A DNA stretch of 64,000 nucleotides from Zygaena filipendulae. Lineage: Eukaryota; Arthropoda; Insecta; Lepidoptera; Zygaenidae. This document shows positions 48,335-60,699 of the stretch, piece by piece. Under the pieces are notes generated by a model. It did no database searches, was not told the DNA's origin, and was given only the letters and a program-made list of their open reading frames with translations. The translations under genes were made by a program, and so were the position numbers. Location of the stretch: positions 4,928,001 to 4,992,000 of the forward strand of contig OU015666.1 in assembly GCA_907165275.2 (NCBI GenBank), in the 5' to 3' direction. Numbering within the stretch: the first letter of the stretch is position 1; the number at the start of each line of letters is the position of its first letter.

Positions 48335-48867
48335 TATCTAATTTGATTTCTAGAATATATGTAACATCTATATTGCTTCTGGGTTTATGATTTTATCGAG
48401 TCGTCGGTTGACAAAAGCTTGGACTAGGAACAATCGTGCCAAGATATATACGTATATATATTAATTGAGGGAATAAATTATAAATAACGAGCGTCGCAGG
48501 CTAGCCCCTCGCCCCGTGCGTATCTGGAACGCTTAAGACTATCACGCACTGGCACCTAAATTAAGATGAAGCTGCATTTTAAACTAGTTTGAAAGGAGTG
48601 TAATAAATAATTATAGGTATGTTATTAGCAGAGTTTGTTATCTTTTGTTCTAATCTTATTCTATTTCATTCGTGAATGAATACTCGTAAGTCAATAGGGG
48701 TTCTCAAAATTGAGAAAGCAAAGCATGATGCTTCATTTAAAAATGCCCACCCTAGAAACTTCCTTGCCCGCACTAGAAAAATGGCAAAAATGACCATATG
48801 GTAAACAGGAGAGTGAATGTATTTCAAAATATTTATTTCTAAACGTCATTAATTGGGTATTTTCTCG

Positions 48868-49203
48868 TGTATGAAAATCAAAATTCTAATTAGTCCGTCA
48901 GTTAGAAAATAAAAAATAATAGACACGTATTTTTTGCTTTTTCAAATTAATAAAAATAAACATAGACAAAGCGCATTAAAGTTTAAGGTGGGGGACTCGT
49001 GACGTCATTATTCGGTATAAGCCGCAATATTTCAACTCAATGTATCACCGGTACAAACTACACCGGGTTGTGATCTCACGCAAAATTTCAACTCAATGTA
49101 TCGCCGTTATTTTTTGACTAAGTACGTTAAAAAAAGAAAAAATACGTGTCCAATATTTTTTATTAATTTACACGACTGACTAAAAAAAATGCGTCAAGTA
49201 GCC
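48868..49203 (+). mobile_element. 0.33-kb terminal-inverted-repeat element, copy 4
   Basis: Landmarks in order: TCTAATTAGTCCGTCAGTTAG, ATAGACACGTATTTTTTGC, CTCGTGACGTCATTATTCGG, TATCGCCGTTATTTTTTGAC, AATACGTGTCCAATATT, GACTGACTAAAAAAAATG, GTAGCCAATT. It carries an internal duplication of ATTTCAACTCAATGTATC (49027-49044, 49087-49104) that the others lack. Groups with copy 3. Confidence 0.75.
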
Positions 49204-49705
49204 AATTATAATCTCTCATTACGTCATGACTGTAGTTAGTTCAGCTAGATGGCTGCCTCTGCCCCCCCTAAATAAAATCCCTAGCTTCACCAATGTGTGC
49301 AGTGCGTAACACAGCTGTCAGGCTGCTATGCACGCGAGGCCCCTCCCTATGAAATTCCGCACAAGATCTGCCGGACCGCAATCTTTGAAAGAGGGTCCCC
49401 CATCCAACTCCCAATTCCAAACAACCATTCCAAAACTTATACTGCTTTGTACATTATTCATGATTTATTTTTAATTGATTCCAGAACAATTAACTTTCGT
49501 CAAGTACCTATATTTTTTTTGTTCGATGTAATTTTCAATCGAGGGGCATGATTGGATTGCATGTTATTTACAAGTGATTGCCTGAGGTTAGTGACTGGTC
49601 AAATATGGGGCGACATTATTGGTATGAAAGGAAAAGTAAAACGCATTGACCTCGCGATTGTCGGTCAACCACAGCAAGAGGTGCGTGTGTTCTATAAGTG
49701 GAAAA

Positions 49706-49904
49706 TCCTACTAATATTATAAATGTGAAAGTGTGAATGTTTGGATGTTTGTTACTCAATCACGCAAAAACGGCTGACCGGTTTTGGATGAAATTTGGCA
49801 TGCACGTTGTCAGGGGTACAGAAAAGGACATAGGATAGTTTTTATCCCGTACATCCCGCAGGAACTCCGAAATTACCGCAGGTGAAACCGCAGGGCACAG
49901 CTAG
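49706..49904 (+). mobile_element. non-autonomous Helitron, complete reference copy
   Basis: 199 bp from TCCTACTAATATTATAAATG (after A) to GCACAGCTAG (before T). It has body AAACGGCTGACCGGTTTTGG, GGCATGCACGTTGTCAGGGG, GTTTTTATCCCGTACATCCC and the GCAGGTGAAACCGC hairpin. It is the cleanest full-length first-body-type copy in the window and carries no protein. Confidence 0.9.
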
Positions 49905-50150
49905 TTTATTTATAAAACAAAGAGGCACAGCCCAAGTCTACAAACTTGAAACATTTGTTCAAATTGTCTTTTGTAATTATATTTTTGGAAAATTAAAAAG
50001 GTAATTTAAATTTTATTGATCTCGTGTAGTAGGTACGCAACCTAAGCATTACTGAAATACTTTTAAGTAAATCAACAACAAAATAGTAAAAAATGTGCTA
50101 AAGATAAAAATTAAGAATGTGGAACAATACTAGATATAAGGTCAAGTCTG

Positions 50151-50209
50151 TATTTTTATATTTATCACCGGTATAAAGATAAAAAATACCTGTGATAAAT
50201 ATAAAAATA
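50151..50209. repeat. 18-bp perfect inverted repeat with inner pairing
   Basis: TATTTTTATATTTATCAC (50151-50168) is the exact inverse of 50192-50209, and GGTAT/ATACC (50170-50174/50186-50190) pairs inside it. AT-rich hairpin; no run of T to suggest a terminator function. Confidence 0.8.
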
Positions 50210-50741
50210 TATCAAATCTGATTACATCAGAGATACAGTTGAAGATCACGCTATGATATCACTTAAGCAATTAGGTACCCTGAAACAAACTGTGAAAAGC
50301 ATCAAACCATTTTCCTTAAACAACTCTGTGAAAAAAAATCCCCGGCATATCAACGCAAAACTGTCTCCATAGCGGGTACAACACAAAGAGTTACACTGAC
50401 AGCACAAAGGCTACTCGGTTTACGTTTCAACGTACACTCACTAACGATGTTGCCTGTAAAAATATTCTCACATATTCATGCAGCTGTAACCGCAGCTCCC
50501 TTTGAAATAAAGATCAAATTACCGTGCAAACTTTATGGTGGTAGGTGCACAGAACGCCTTTGGTATCGTACACTCGGTGTCGTGCCATTTCTTCGGATTA
50601 ATGCAAAATGCAACTGTTTGAAATCCACTTCGAATATTTCGATATTCATAACGACTATAATCGGTATATCCTAAAGTTTTATTGTATGGGTATATGTCTA
50701 CTGCATTGATTAATTAAGCAATAAACTTACCCGTGTTACCC

Positions 50742-50930
50742 GCTAATCCATACTAATACATAAACAAAATTGAAGGGTCTGTTTGTAATTCTAAATTAAG
50801 AGTTTTCACTTAATCCATATGAAAGTATATACGGTATAGTTACATAAAAAACTTCTTTCTTTCTCACGCAGATAGCTGATGTTATGAGGAGTAACTTAAG
50901 CTACTTTTTATCCCGGAAACTTCAATTTCA
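50742..50930 (+). mobile_element. Helitron, long-body type, 5' part
   Basis: GTCTGTTTGTAATTCTAAAT, TTTTCACTTAATCCATATG, ATAGCTGATGTTATGAGGAG and TTTTTATCCCGGAA match the reverse of 37913-38245. The 3' end is lost. Confidence 0.6.
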
Positions 50931-51940
50931 ACATCGAAACTACATACCTATCATTCCAAATTTTATATAAATTGCAGTAAGTATCTTATAAGTCCTAATA
51001 TTTAACTCTATCAATTTAATTATACCTAGTAAAAATACATTTACTCATATCCCGTTTTCTTTTTTAAGCTCAATCTAAACCTATTTTTAAAAATCCACGC
51101 ATTATGTAATTAGAAACTTACGAAGTTACTTGCAAGCCATATAGTCTCCACGTGCGAGTGAAACCTCGACAACTATGTAGAGACTCGGCATCAGAAAGCC
51201 CTATAAGACGTGTAAATCAACAACTTTTGATATTGATCGACATGAGCAATAGAAATAATACTTTCGTAAACTTATACTGATATATTTTCTTTAAGACCTA
51301 TTCGACCGTATGTACGGAATTTTTTCCTCATTAAACCTAACTCTTTGTTTTGGCCAAAAAAAGTATTCTACCCAAGTTTTATCCAAAATCCATTTAGCCA
51401 CGCGTATGTAGCAATAATATCACAAACAAAAATCATCTTCAAAAACTTTAACATTCATAACAAGGTTGTCGTCTGTACTGTATGCAACAAGAGATATTAA
51501 CATCATTATAACCACGGTTTCTCTCTTTGATCTACCGCAACAAAAAATGTGTTTACATTGTTAAGTCATCAGCAACTCACATGGTCAATCTAACCATGTA
51601 TCTATAACTATCCATACCAATGAGAGGTATAGAGGTGTAGATACATAGAATTAATGTATGTGTTGTCTCAATCCATCGCAGTGCATACATAGGCAAACCA
51701 AATGTGGTATTTGTTGCACAACAAAAATTTTGTTGCACTGGAAATAAGTGAAATTTGTGTTTGTGTATATTGGTTTTGTTAAATAAAAAATAAAATAAAA
51801 AACAAGTCAATCTACCTAAATAATAGGTAATAATTAACAATCCTAACATTCCAAACCAATGCGCCTGTAAACAAAAGTTTTCACCAAAAGAATACACCTT
51901 CTCTGCACAGTCAAGACTTAATAAATCCTATTATTAATTA

Positions 51941-52259
51941 CTAGCGGTTCCCTGTAGTTTCAGCCGCGTTAATTTAGGAGATCCCACGGGAATTCTGGGA
52001 TAAAAGTATCCTATTATATTTTCTGTACCCCTGACAACTTGTAGGCAGTATAAAATTCAATTTCACCAACGTTAATTTCAAGGTTACCGCAGAAGTTCCG
52101 GGATAAAACGTACCCTATGTCCTTTTCTGTAGGTACCCCTGAAAACGGGTATGCAAAATTTCGTGATGATCGGTTGAGCCGTTTAGGTGTGAAAGCGTAA
52201 CAGACAGACAGAAAGACAGACAGACAGAGTTGCTTTCGCATTTATAATATTAGTAGGGA
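51941..52259 (-). mobile_element. Helitron with duplicated 3' half
   Basis: CTAG (51941) after A; two hairpin/TCCCGGGA modules (51955-52010 and 52063-52110) precede a single 5' part with GATGATCGGTTGAGCCG, GACAGACAGACAGAG and TCCCTACTAATATTATAAAT on the - strand. Confidence 0.8.
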
Positions 52260-52269
52260 TTATTAGAGA

Positions 52270-52457
52270 TTACTATATGGATGAAAGTTTGTATGTTCTG
52301 ATGTTTATTATTACCTACTCAATCACGCAAAAATGGCTGAACGGATTTGAATTAAATTTGGCAAAGAGAATTAACGAGATTAACAAGTAGGCTATTTTTT
52401 ATTCCAGAATTCCCATGGGAACTCCGAAATTAAAGCGGGTAAAAACTACGAGGAACA
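52270..52457 (+). mobile_element. Helitron, opposite orientation, abutting 5' end
   Basis: Leader ACTATATGGATGAAAGTTTG, TACTCAATCACGCAAAAATG, GAACGGATTTGAATTAAATT, ATTCCCATGGGAACTCCG, ending in a decayed CTACGAGGAACATCG. It starts within about 10 bases of the 5' end of the - copy at 52259, so the two stand head to head. Confidence 0.65.
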
Positions 52458-53119
52458 TCGCAATATCGACATGCTTTTAAATTGTGTAGAGCTGTGATTT
52501 TTCACATAATTCGTAATTCTTAGGTATGTATATCAACTGCATGATTCTGAGTTGAATGGAAAAAGGAATGCGAACTCAGCCAATCAATCTATATTTGCAA
52601 TCATATAAGTATCGATCCTGTACGTATGTGAACAACGTTGCTTGATACGACATACGATACGATGTCAACAAGCATTTTCACTACAAAATGTTTAATTAGT
52701 AGCAGCTGCACTATATTAGCAAGGCAGCTTCATATGTGTTTAAATAACAAAATTAAGTAACATTCAGAGCCCTCTTATAAAAATCAAAGATCATTCACTA
52801 ATAATTAATTCGAACGCAAGATGAAACGTGAAAAACCTAAATCAACGACAGGCTCAAAGTTTTTGTTAAAAGAGGAGAACCAAAATTCAAAGTTCATGAC
52901 GCAAAATGAATCGCCTGTAACTATCATCTACATAAATATTACATTTCATAAAAGGGGAGCATCTATATATTAAAAATATTTATTTATTCATTTATTTAAA
53001 ATATATTTATATTTTTTTTATTTAAATTTATATTTTTTTTAATTAACAAATTTTTGTTGTACGAGTATGTAGGTACTAATATAATAAAACTTATGGAAAA
53101 CTTTAAATAAAAACTATAT

Positions 53120-53540
53120 TTACAAATAAAAAATTTGCCCTAGGTCCTCCACAGCTGGAAGCGTGCCCACAAGGCTGGCGGCATTACCCCGCTGGATAGC
53201 GAGGCTTACTCGCTGGGCGAAGTAAACACCAGCCTTCTGGTCACGCGACGCGCGACACCTCGACCAGTCGCACCGCCAGCTCTTTATTATAGTTGGCTGG
53301 CGCTTGGACCCCAAGGCCCCAGGGTTTCGACCCCAAATGGCTCAAACATAAAGTCCCCACTAAGGGACCCATATTTGCGCCGCTTGAGGGACCCCGCAGA
53401 AGCTGCCGTGGAACCAGCTTTCACGACCGAAGCTGGGAGATGAGACGGCGCAATGGTATCTACGCAAGTCGCATCCCATACCAAAGACCGGCCCATCTTG
53501 CGGAATATATGATGTTTGTATGTTTGCACGCGTATCACGC
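53120..53540 (-). mobile_element. retroelement C-terminal fragment, frameshifted
   Basis: On the - strand, one frame (about 53540 to 53290) reads GRSLVWDATCVDTIAPSHLP, SEAG-like VKAGSTAASAGSLKRRKY and FEPFGVETLGPWGPSA. After a frameshift near 53290-53310 a second frame reads WRCDWSRCRASRDQKAGVY, FAQRVSLAIQRGNAASLVG, ending at a stop at 53120. The order 'VWD.TC.DT.A.SH', '..A..AE..KR.KY', 'P..VETLG.WGP.A', 'QR.S.A.QRGNA.S..GT' is a C-terminal module I recall next to reverse-transcriptase-like proteins in many invertebrate genomes. It is GC-rich against AT-rich flanks. Broken copy; clade not assigned. Confidence 0.65.
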
Positions 53541-54074
53541 TCAAAAAAGAAGTTAGGTAAAAATTACTCAAGCGCACTCACAAACAGTGAGCGTAGATAT
53601 CCATGGGCTTTAAAAGCTAGTAATTTATAAAAAGAATTTGTAGTATTTCAAGTATCAAAATCGTTTCAGTAGCTTAACATACACCAATCCTATGCTCTAA
53701 CGAATAGTTCAGAAAGACTTCATTTGATATACTCGGAGGGAACACCAATGTCGGGTGTATGTAAGTACTTACGATATAGCATGAATATCTACGATTTCAC
53801 TCAGACAGGGGCCAACCCCTTATATTTTAATGCATTTCTATATTAAGTTTTGGGTGCATATAAGTCAATATATCAATTAGATATACTGAATGACTGCAAT
53901 TTCTATTTCAAAAGTTAATCTCATTTGTTATATTAAATCTTTCTAGGATTCTACGACTAGGTAGGTAATTATAGTCAACACGTATTGTTGTTTTAATGAT
54001 TTTTCAGATGTATCTTTCATTCTAAAACAGTAAGATAAACATTATGCCTACAACATTTTATTATTCGCACTATA

Positions 54075-54210
54075 CTATCTGTTTCCAGCAGTTTTACCCT
54101 CTATATTCTTTTCCATACTCCTGACAACGTATATTCAAAATTTTTTGATGATCGGTTAAGTAGTTGAGACGTGAAAGCGTAAAAAACAAACAAACTCGTT
54201 ATAATATATT
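54075..54210 (-). mobile_element. degenerate Helitron
   Basis: ACTATCTGTTTCCAGCAGTT, CCATACTCCTGACAACGTAT, GATGATCGGTTAAGTAGTTG and GTGAAAGCGTAAAAAACAAA keep the family order; the terminal CTAG reads CTAT. Confidence 0.6.
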
Positions 54211-54414
54211 AAATTTTTTTTTTTTTCCACGGTTTCATGATTCATCGTAATCGTAACCTTTCTCCCACCTTACCCTTAACCATTTCTCATTATTTGCCTT
54301 ATATGTATAAAAGTATATAAAAAATGTGTACCCAAGTCTAGATATCGATGTTAGGTTTATGCGTTATCAGTAAGTGAATCACAGCCCAGGATGCTGTTTT
54401 ATAGGAGAGTATCT

Positions 54415-54670
54415 GTTCACCGTGGTTTCTCCACCGTTGATTTTGGAATTCCCTCGGCAACTCTGTGTGGGAATGAAAAATACTGTGTCCTATTTCAAAA
54501 TCTAAATTAGGTATTTAGATCGCGTTATATAGATATATATAGATAGATAGATAGCGTTATATCAAGTCGCTATTATTCTCGTGAATTTCGGAACAACCTC
54601 GGAACGTTTGTTCCGGGGTAGGTAAAACTGTCCTTTATAATACTGTAGATTCCTATCAGTGGAATAAGTT
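54415..54670 (-). mobile_element. degenerate Helitron pieces around a GATA microsatellite
   Basis: Hairpin-type segments CACCGTGGTTTCTCCACCG (54418-54436) and CTCGTGAATTTCGGAACAAC (54579-54598) flank an ATAG/GATA run (54532-54556). Heavily diverged. Confidence 0.4.
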
Positions 54671-54715
54671 TTTACCTAATTATTTTTTGTAATAATTTTA
54701 ATATATTTTTTTTTA

Positions 54716-54842
54716 TGTTATAGGGGGCAAACGGGCAAGTGGTACACCTGATGGTAAGTGATTACCGCCGCCCATAGACATCTGCAACACCAGAAGGCAC
54801 GCAGGTGCGTTGCCGACCTGGAATGGGGATGGGAACTGGCTT
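54716..54842. mobile_element. short interspersed repeat (SINE-like)
   Basis: GGGGGCAAACGGGCAAGTGG, ACACCTGATGGTAAGTGATT, ACCGCCGCCCATAGACA, CAACACCAGAAGGCACG and GTGCGTTGCCGACCTG form a string I recognise as a very common dispersed lepidopteran repeat. Non-coding; GC-rich against its flanks. Confidence 0.7.
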
Positions 54843-54929
54843 AAACCTAATCTTGGTATAAAATCTAATCTTCTACTTTTACAACTAAGCAAACGGTTTT
54901 TGTATCTCAAACTAATACCTACTAGTAGG

Positions 54930-55180
54930 TTATGTATATATAAAAATGCCTATTTCCCTTGGTCATGGCATCACGCGTGAACGGCTGGATCAATTTCGCT
55001 AATTATTTTTTTGTTGTGTTTGTTATTGTTAGGAAAAGGTTCTTATGAAAGAAGTTTGGAGTTCCTGCGGGAATTCCGAAACTCATACGGGTGAATTTCC
55101 AAAACGGTTGGATCGATTTTATCGGGAATTTCACTGCTAATTAGCAGATGTTATAAGAAACAAATTAGGCTACTTTAGAG
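54930..55180 (+). mobile_element. Helitron-related copy with extra body
   Basis: Leader GTATATATAAAAATGCC, GTGAACGGCTGGATCAATTT, GAGTTCCTGCGGGAATTCCG and CATACGGGTGAATTTCC, then continuing into ACGGTTGGATCGATTTTATC and AGCAGATGTTATAAG of the long-body type. It seems to join two body types. Confidence 0.5.
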
Positions 55181-57639
55181 TTGATATAGAATTACTTATA
55201 ATTACAAAGGAACTAGCTACTAATTACTACAAACTACAAACTAACTACTAATTATTACAAAGGAACTAGCTATAGAATTGAAAAGTAAAGTTAGGTATGG
55301 TTTTTCGTAAGATTATTAAGTTTAATCATGAAAGTCGATACAAGTTCCGATAACCCGTATAGGTATGAAATTGAATTTATATCGAGTGTGTGCGAACGGT
55401 GGGCGGCTGCCGTGAAATTATCTGTGGTAGTGCAACATGGAAGATTAAATGGCGTCCATATTCACATACTGAATAAACCAACGGGAATCGATCGTCCGAC
55501 CCACTTTAAAGAGTAAATAGACGAATATGTGGGAGTTACTTTTGAGGTTTAAACTTTGAACGCTATAAGTATACTTACATTTTGATGTTAAATCGCGCCT
55601 TTACTTGATAGAAGTTTGTCAACTCTCAGCATCTGACGTTTTATGCAATTGCTTTATATGCAATTTTTTATACATATTTTAAAGGTTGGGTATTCCGGAA
55701 ACACGCCACCATAAAATAGAAAAATAAATATGGAGTCATCTGGAGTCGCCTCGCGATATTTTATCGATGATTATCACCATTAAAACATTGTTATTGTTCG
55801 GGATTGGACAAAAACAGAGTTTGGGAATACTTTATCACTAAGGTTACTTATACTTCTTTTAAATAAATAACCATATATTGACTACTAGCCTGTCAACTCC
55901 TAATCTCGTTACTGAAGATATAAATTTTATATTTAAATATAATATATACTTGTCCAGCTTGTAATCTAGCTAATATTTGAAATATTCATGACATATAGGT
56001 AAAAATTACAACGACCATTATAATTAGGTACTCAGATATCTATTTTACCGATTTATCTATGATTTTATGATACAAAATATATTTCTGTAACGTACTTACT
56101 GGAAATTTCAACATTTACTTTTAAAAATGAAATCTATAATTAATACAACGGGCACTTTTCCAATCATAGAGCTGTAATATAAAGATAAAAAGGTCTGAAA
56201 TGTAAATAAGTACTTGGGCGCAAATATAATAAGGTTATGGAATATTATGTACAATCACAAAATAAGTTCAAATCACTATGGAAAAATTTGATATTGAAAG
56301 AAAAGATCCGAGCATCGCGTGCAGTAATAGTACATTGTTATCCTAGGGGTGAAAGTAACTTATTTAGTCCCGAGACGGGGTTTGGCCAATAGATCGAGGG
56401 ACTAAATAAGTCTTTCTCCCGAGGATAACACTGTGCTTTTCATTACGAATGCAAGGAAAGTCAAAATAAAAATAGGAATTAGCTAAAGAAAAAAATGAGT
56501 GAATTTTATTTTACATAAATCAACCATTAGATGTGCTACTGGCCAGTAAGTATGCCCCCATGACATAAAAAAAAACTTGAGTTTCTGCAGTATCCAGCTG
56601 TCAGTTGAAAGCGATTCTCCCTAGGACTGAAAAGGGTTACTTTCAACCCGCTTCTCAGGCAACTTCAGACCTACTTTCCGAGTATGAGTAATGAAAAATT
56701 ATTTGAAAAGAAATATCGTGTTCTATTGTCAATTGTTCAATTCTAGTCATGAATTCTACTGAATTTTTTGAGACATTAGGTAAAAGTTAGGTTATCTTTG
56801 TGTCCTATAGGAAGAACTCATATTATGTCACTTTTTATAGAATTAATCAGAAAACATTCGTTAGCGCATTCATAAAACAAGAAAAAATATTTTATAAATA
56901 CACAAATTAAAAATCGGTACCATTTGATTCTGTTGTGGTAATAGTTTAAACCTAACTTAACCTAGGACGTCAGGATTCTCGCCACAGAATTAAACTTACC
57001 TCTCTTGTGTATGCGATAAAAATACGAAACAGCGTCGTTTTATGTTCTTGACATTACCTGCTGATTTTAAACGGACGAATTTACAGGTAGGTACGACTTG
57101 ACTGCTAAATATACACTATTATTAAGGTATCTTACCAAAGTACATACACCGGCAATATCCCGACTACAACTTAAGATTCCATCCACGGTCTTCTTCACAC
57201 GCTTCGCGCCGGTTGTAATTCTACAAAATCAAATTAACGTGTCAGTTCGCTCGTTTTTCTTCGGAAAACTTGTGTTTTAGCACTCAGATAAGTTTGTTAA
57301 TTAAATTTTGTGATTTTTTCTTTATTTTCCTGACGTCGAAACACAGAGTTTTCTCTATTCGAATTGTACAAACGTTTTTGTGTTGCTTTATTAAGAAATT
57401 AAAAAAAAATTAGATACACTAAAGTGCATCAATATGTAAGTTAACATATTTTCGGAATCATTATAAAACTTTTTAAATTCATATTTAAAAGTTAAAATTT
57501 AGTCTATAGTCATTTTAGATTTTTTTAATAACTCTATCGTCAATCATACAAATCAAATAAAAAAACGTATAGGTAAGGTAAGGTATGCGAAATTTTAGGA
57601 AACAAAAAAAAACATTAATGTGAAATTTTATGAATGTAG
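55181..57639. other. non-coding stretch
   Basis: A short tandem of ACTACAAACTA-like words lies at 55210-55265. No gene is supported; an ATG frame of 62 codons at 55328-55516 has no recognisable product. Confidence 0.5.
56336..56430. repeat. imperfect 95-bp hairpin
   Basis: TGTTATCCTAGGGGTGAAAG...ACTTATTTAGTCCC pairs imperfectly with GGGACTAAATAAGTCTTTCT...GAGGATAACA. The arms are about 35 bases each around a ~25-base loop. Foldback-like and non-coding. Confidence 0.7.
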
Positions 57640-57770
57640 GACGTAGGTATGTTTGTATATGTTTCTTAATTCGTAACGCTAAAACCGGCAAAACAGCTGG
57701 ATATAGATACTAACTTTTATCCCGGAGATCTCCGAGGGAATCCCGAAAATCGCTTAAAGCTGTGTGGAAT
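57640..57770 (+). mobile_element. degenerate Helitron
   Basis: ACGCTAAAACCGGCAAAACA, TTTTATCCCGGAGATCTCCG and GAGGGAATCCCGAAAATCGC keep the family order; both ends are lost. Confidence 0.5.
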
Positions 57771-59764
57771 AACTATTATCCTCAAAATCTGGTGCATTTC
57801 TTTAAAATATAGCAACAAAATTGACAGAACTCAAAGTAACCATGGTTCTTACAAAGGTTAGACCTCGACGAAAACTCGAATAAGATGGTTTTAGATATCT
57901 GAATACGGTATTTCTGCAAGGAAAACGCTAAAATTACACTAAAGCAGAGCGCCTGGAAGCAGTTAGTTTCCAAAATAGAGGTTGCGTGAAGGAAGGGTTA
58001 ATAAGAGGGACGTCGTTATTTTACTCCGTTAAGAGGGCTCCACTACGTTGCTTAAGATAGCGCTTCGAGTTTCAGAAGCCTTACAGAATTACCCTGCGGT
58101 GAACTAAACTACCACCTACTTAAACAGTAAACTAATTGGTAGGAATGAATTAAAAACCATAAGTTAGTTACCATATTAGGACTGCGGATAGTATGGATCT
58201 CTATGAAGGATGACACGTAGGTATATTGATGCTGATTTTTAACGGCACGGTAATGAAACAAAGAAACATGTTTTTTCTATACCTGTGCAAGTTTTATAGA
58301 TGACATTCCAATATCTATCTACTTCAATGTGTAGACACATCTCCGGTCAAAATATTGTCTGTACCCATATAATATATATGTAGGTATATACCTATAAATT
58401 GGGTGCTATAAATGGAAAAAAAACTTTCAATTAAGACCACACGATATAACGTATTTGTTAACATTATATAGAAGTGAGTTCATTTCATTTCTTTATTTAG
58501 GTAATTTTAAGTAACGACCGATGACTACAAATGCTTGGCAATTTTTAAGAATAATTTATACAGTAGGTATCTGAACCCACAAAGATAAACAGTTTAATGC
58601 ACTGGATGTGACTATTTAATCCCCTTTAAACGGGGTTGCCACTCCGTGCTCGTTTTCCGGTACTATAAAAATAAATTACAATGTTAAATTTTGCTCACCC
58701 CGTCCGTACGATAGTACCATGCACGTGCGACAATTTGTTCCGGGAGTGTTTAATTTCGAAATTCAATCAAACGTAGCTGCAGTGAATCAAAAATCATCTT
58801 CTTTTCTATAGCGATGACCTGTATGCCGAAGGTCATAAGCTAGTACTTCTTATTAGTTAACAATAAGCGCTCCACACTTTTTGAACTTACCATTGGATAA
58901 TGAAAGCTGTGAAAAGCTTTCTGATAACTACCGAAGGTCTTTACAACCCTAAGGTAGGTAAATATTGTTTAAAAAACTATATCGTAATTAATAAAGTCTG
59001 TTTAATTTATTATTTTTAGTGCGTGTTAAAAGCGTGTTTTAAACTACTTTTTCAACGATTTCTTCCACTATTTCATAACTACTTGACGATTTCAAAAATT
59101 TTCATAGCTCCGATTATATAGTTTTCCAATAACGCAATAATTACCTACTTAATTATTCAAAATTTTCAACAGAAATTGCCTCGTAGGTATACTCAATTTA
59201 TTTAATATTCAAAATAACTCTTTTGAAATAACTCAGTTTTGATACAATAGCAATACAAAGTTCGTCGTGCACGAACAATACCTAGCATTCTTAACGCAAG
59301 CACTCAGTCTGCTGCCAAATGGAGGTGAAGTGGTGTCGCAGTTTGTGAAATTCAACACTATTCAACACTACGCTTACACCTGGCATAACCGCTATAAGTT
59401 GATCTGCCTACCCTCGCGATACCATAGCGACGGCCTTTATTAGGGGAAGCAGTTCGAACAATGGGAGGTGCAAATTTGTTTTGGGCGTATATTCAGCTTT
59501 TGTAGCGTTAGTAGTTAAGGAGACGCCATTCAAAGCCTGTGGCGTCCCAGGTGCTGAAGCTCGGATTCCTCAGAGATGGCTCGCATATTACTCGCATACT
59601 TTTGTTTGCTGTAAACGTACCTACGGCAATGACCAGTAGCAACATTTTTTATATATCTATCAATACCATAATAAGAGTAGAATCCCCGATTCATTACATT
59701 GAATATTTTTTACCAAAAATTTAAAGGGGGGGATAAAAGAAGAGAGTCACCTACCACAAAAAAG
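57771..59764. other. non-coding stretch
   Basis: No supported gene. A less AT-rich patch at 59280-59600 has only short open frames. Confidence 0.5.
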
Positions 59765-59958
59765 TTTAAAAAATTATGTTTGTCTGTCTGTTCATAATCC
59801 ACGAATTTACTGAACGGATTGTCATGCGGTTTTAACAGGTAGAGAAATCTTAGCCTGGAGCCACATATAGGCTTCGTTTAAATTTAAATCGAATGTCGGG
59901 AAAAAAAATGGTATAAATTTAAATCGTACACATGGGTGAAATCGCGGGGCACAACTAG
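59765..59958 (+). mobile_element. Helitron, second body type
   Basis: GTTTGTCTGTCTGTTCATAA, TACTGAACGGATTGTCATGC, AGCCTGGAGCCACATATAGG and the end GTGAAATCGCGGGGCACAAC with CTAG at 59955. It is the reverse-oriented relative of 11489 and 12413. The base after CTAG is A, not T. Confidence 0.7.
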
Positions 59959-60699
59959 AACGCAATAAAATTCATAAATCGGTACTTGTCACAGAATTAG
60001 TACCTTCTTAGAATGTACTTGCTATTACTGAGCATCTCTACATAGAGTTTATATTATTCTCTTTATTTAGAAAATTATAGCTACGACTAACGAGGTCTAC
60101 GCTTTTACATTATTAACTATAGTAGAGATCAAATAAACACTGGTGTAGGTAGACAAAAAGTAAACAAGTGGGAGGATTGTACAAAATAAACCTATTTTCA
60201 TTTCTTTTTGCTTTAACAATTTTAACAGCGCCTCATTTTGTTTTTGCAATTTAGCGCGCGAGCCTCTGGCACTGTATCTAATGTTTATCTACATAAGCGC
60301 AAGATAAATTTTATTATCCTTACAGGGTTTGGCTGTAAAATGGAAAGTCATAAAATATTAGTGTTGATTACACTCGACTGAGGAGACTTTAGGCAACATA
60401 AACTTGAAGATAGGCACATAACTAGCTAAGTCAAGAACACTTACCTACCTCTGTATAAAAAATAAAAATATTAATTTTATCTGCAAGAGTTTTAAGGTTG
60501 ATCTTTTAAAGCAACTTGTAAAGCTGTGAAGATACCATATTATTGTAATAAATTACCCATGGGACTAATATTAAATATAGATAGGTACTAATAGGTAGGT
60601 ATAGTCTTTGTTTCAAAGCAGTTTATTGACGAAAAGATACAATCTTTATTCGAAATTTCTAAGTGAGCAGAACTTCGGGAAAAAGCTTACAACTTTTCA

